Positions 63,859 through 64,000 of a stretch of DNA of 64,000 bases are shown one piece after another. Source of the stretch: Auraticoccus monumenti (GTDB lineage Bacteria; Actinomycetota; Actinomycetes; Propionibacteriales; Propionibacteriaceae). The notes beneath the pieces were generated by a model. That model had not been told where the DNA came from and made no database searches. It saw only the letters and a program-made list of their open reading frames with translations. Both the position numbers and the translations under genes were made by a program. Each line of letters starts with the position of its first letter. Position 1 is the stretch's first letter. The stretch covers positions 248,001 through 312,000 of the forward strand of contig NZ_LT629688.1 of NCBI RefSeq assembly GCF_900101785.1. Reading direction: 5' to 3'.

Positions 63859-64000
63859 CCCCCGGCCCGTCCCGGAGAGCGCGCGGCTGAGCGGCGACGG
63901 CCGGCGCGGCGGTCTCGTCTACCCAGCGTCCACCACGCGTCACCGCGGTGGAACCTTTCGTTACCCATTCGTAGCCCTATCTGCTTGACCCGGCCTCCCG
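63859..64000. other. Right-edge spacer with an AT-rich promoter-like patch
   Basis: GC-rich until about 63950, then AACCTTTCGTTACCCATTCG and TAGCCCTATCTGCTTGACC form an unusual AT-rich patch of about 45 bases. This suggests a promoter for a gene beyond the edge. No start codon is visible. Confidence 0.4.

Overview
The window is very GC-rich DNA with dense, short-spaced genes, many GTG starts and GTGA/ATGA stop-start overlaps. Its gene set is typical of a free-living actinomycete: menaquinone synthase MenB, an ECF42 sigma factor, an EspC/YbaB type VII substrate triad, a HAIR-preceded lon gene, an actinobacterial translational ileS T-box, and DUF6221 and LytR_C proteins. The combination suits Propionibacteriales or a relative, but the sequence alone does not fix the genus. 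I see no prophage, IS element, CRISPR array or rRNA.

Layout. 1-3130 (-): ileS, running off the left edge, with its T-box leader. 3295-3879 (-): a LURP-one-like protein. 4047-8811 (+): a complete long-chain olefin / beta-lactone operon, oleA-oleBC(fused)-oleD. 8921-11200 (+): a stand-alone LacI-type HTH ORF behind an inverted repeat, then ThuA-like and Gfo/Idh/MocA sugar-catabolism genes. 11201-11848: a repeat-filled spacer. 11849-18227 (-): recR, ebfC, lon (HAIR operator) and dnaX. 18284-20344: a DUF1810 gene, SRP RNA (ffs), and an AztD-like zinc lipoprotein behind a Zur-like box. 20637-26036: a flavin monooxygenase, tRNA-Ser(GGA), KDG kinase with KDPG aldolase, an App1-type protein and a serine hydrolase. 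26283-29659: a DUF305 lipoprotein, a DUF6221 protein, three small ORFs and an alpha-L-fucosidase.

29895-34858 (-): a siderophore-uptake operon (ATPase, binding protein, fused double permease, siderophore-interacting reductase). It sits behind an iron-box-like operator and what looks like a leaderless promoter. 34903-40731: a HerA-like ATPase, a VapB-annotated/ParB-like small protein, a LytR_C protein, an ECF42-YCII pair and a K+/H+ antiporter. 40884-42950 (-): an FMN riboswitch controls a permease plus NMT1-type binding protein, which points to riboflavin uptake (RibXY). 42951-43441: a palindrome-rich spacer. 43442-47322 (-): two PH-like membrane proteins, a multi-pass membrane protein, tRNA-Ser(CGA), and tadA with its partner gene.

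47443-55995: a Tat-exported PHP-like protein, upp, a DeoR-HTH/sugar-binding hybrid regulator next to a large secreted heparinase-like lyase, and an NAD-dependent epimerase. 56059-57749 (-): a HEAT-like/zinc-ribbon protein and menB. 57838-62043 (+): a three-gene type VII secretion substrate module (YbaB-like, EspC-like, 1110-aa PPE/WXG-like). 62020-63858: a VTT-domain membrane protein and an Eis-like acetyltransferase.

Regulation is unusually readable from sequence here. T-box (isoleucine), FMN riboswitch, HAIR/HspR, Zur-like and DtxR/IdeR-like sites each sit in front of the gene class expected for them. The parts least explained are the olefin operon's product, the type VII substrate module without any secretion machinery, the orphan HTH, and a family of about 40-bp palindromes sharing a GTA-centred core.
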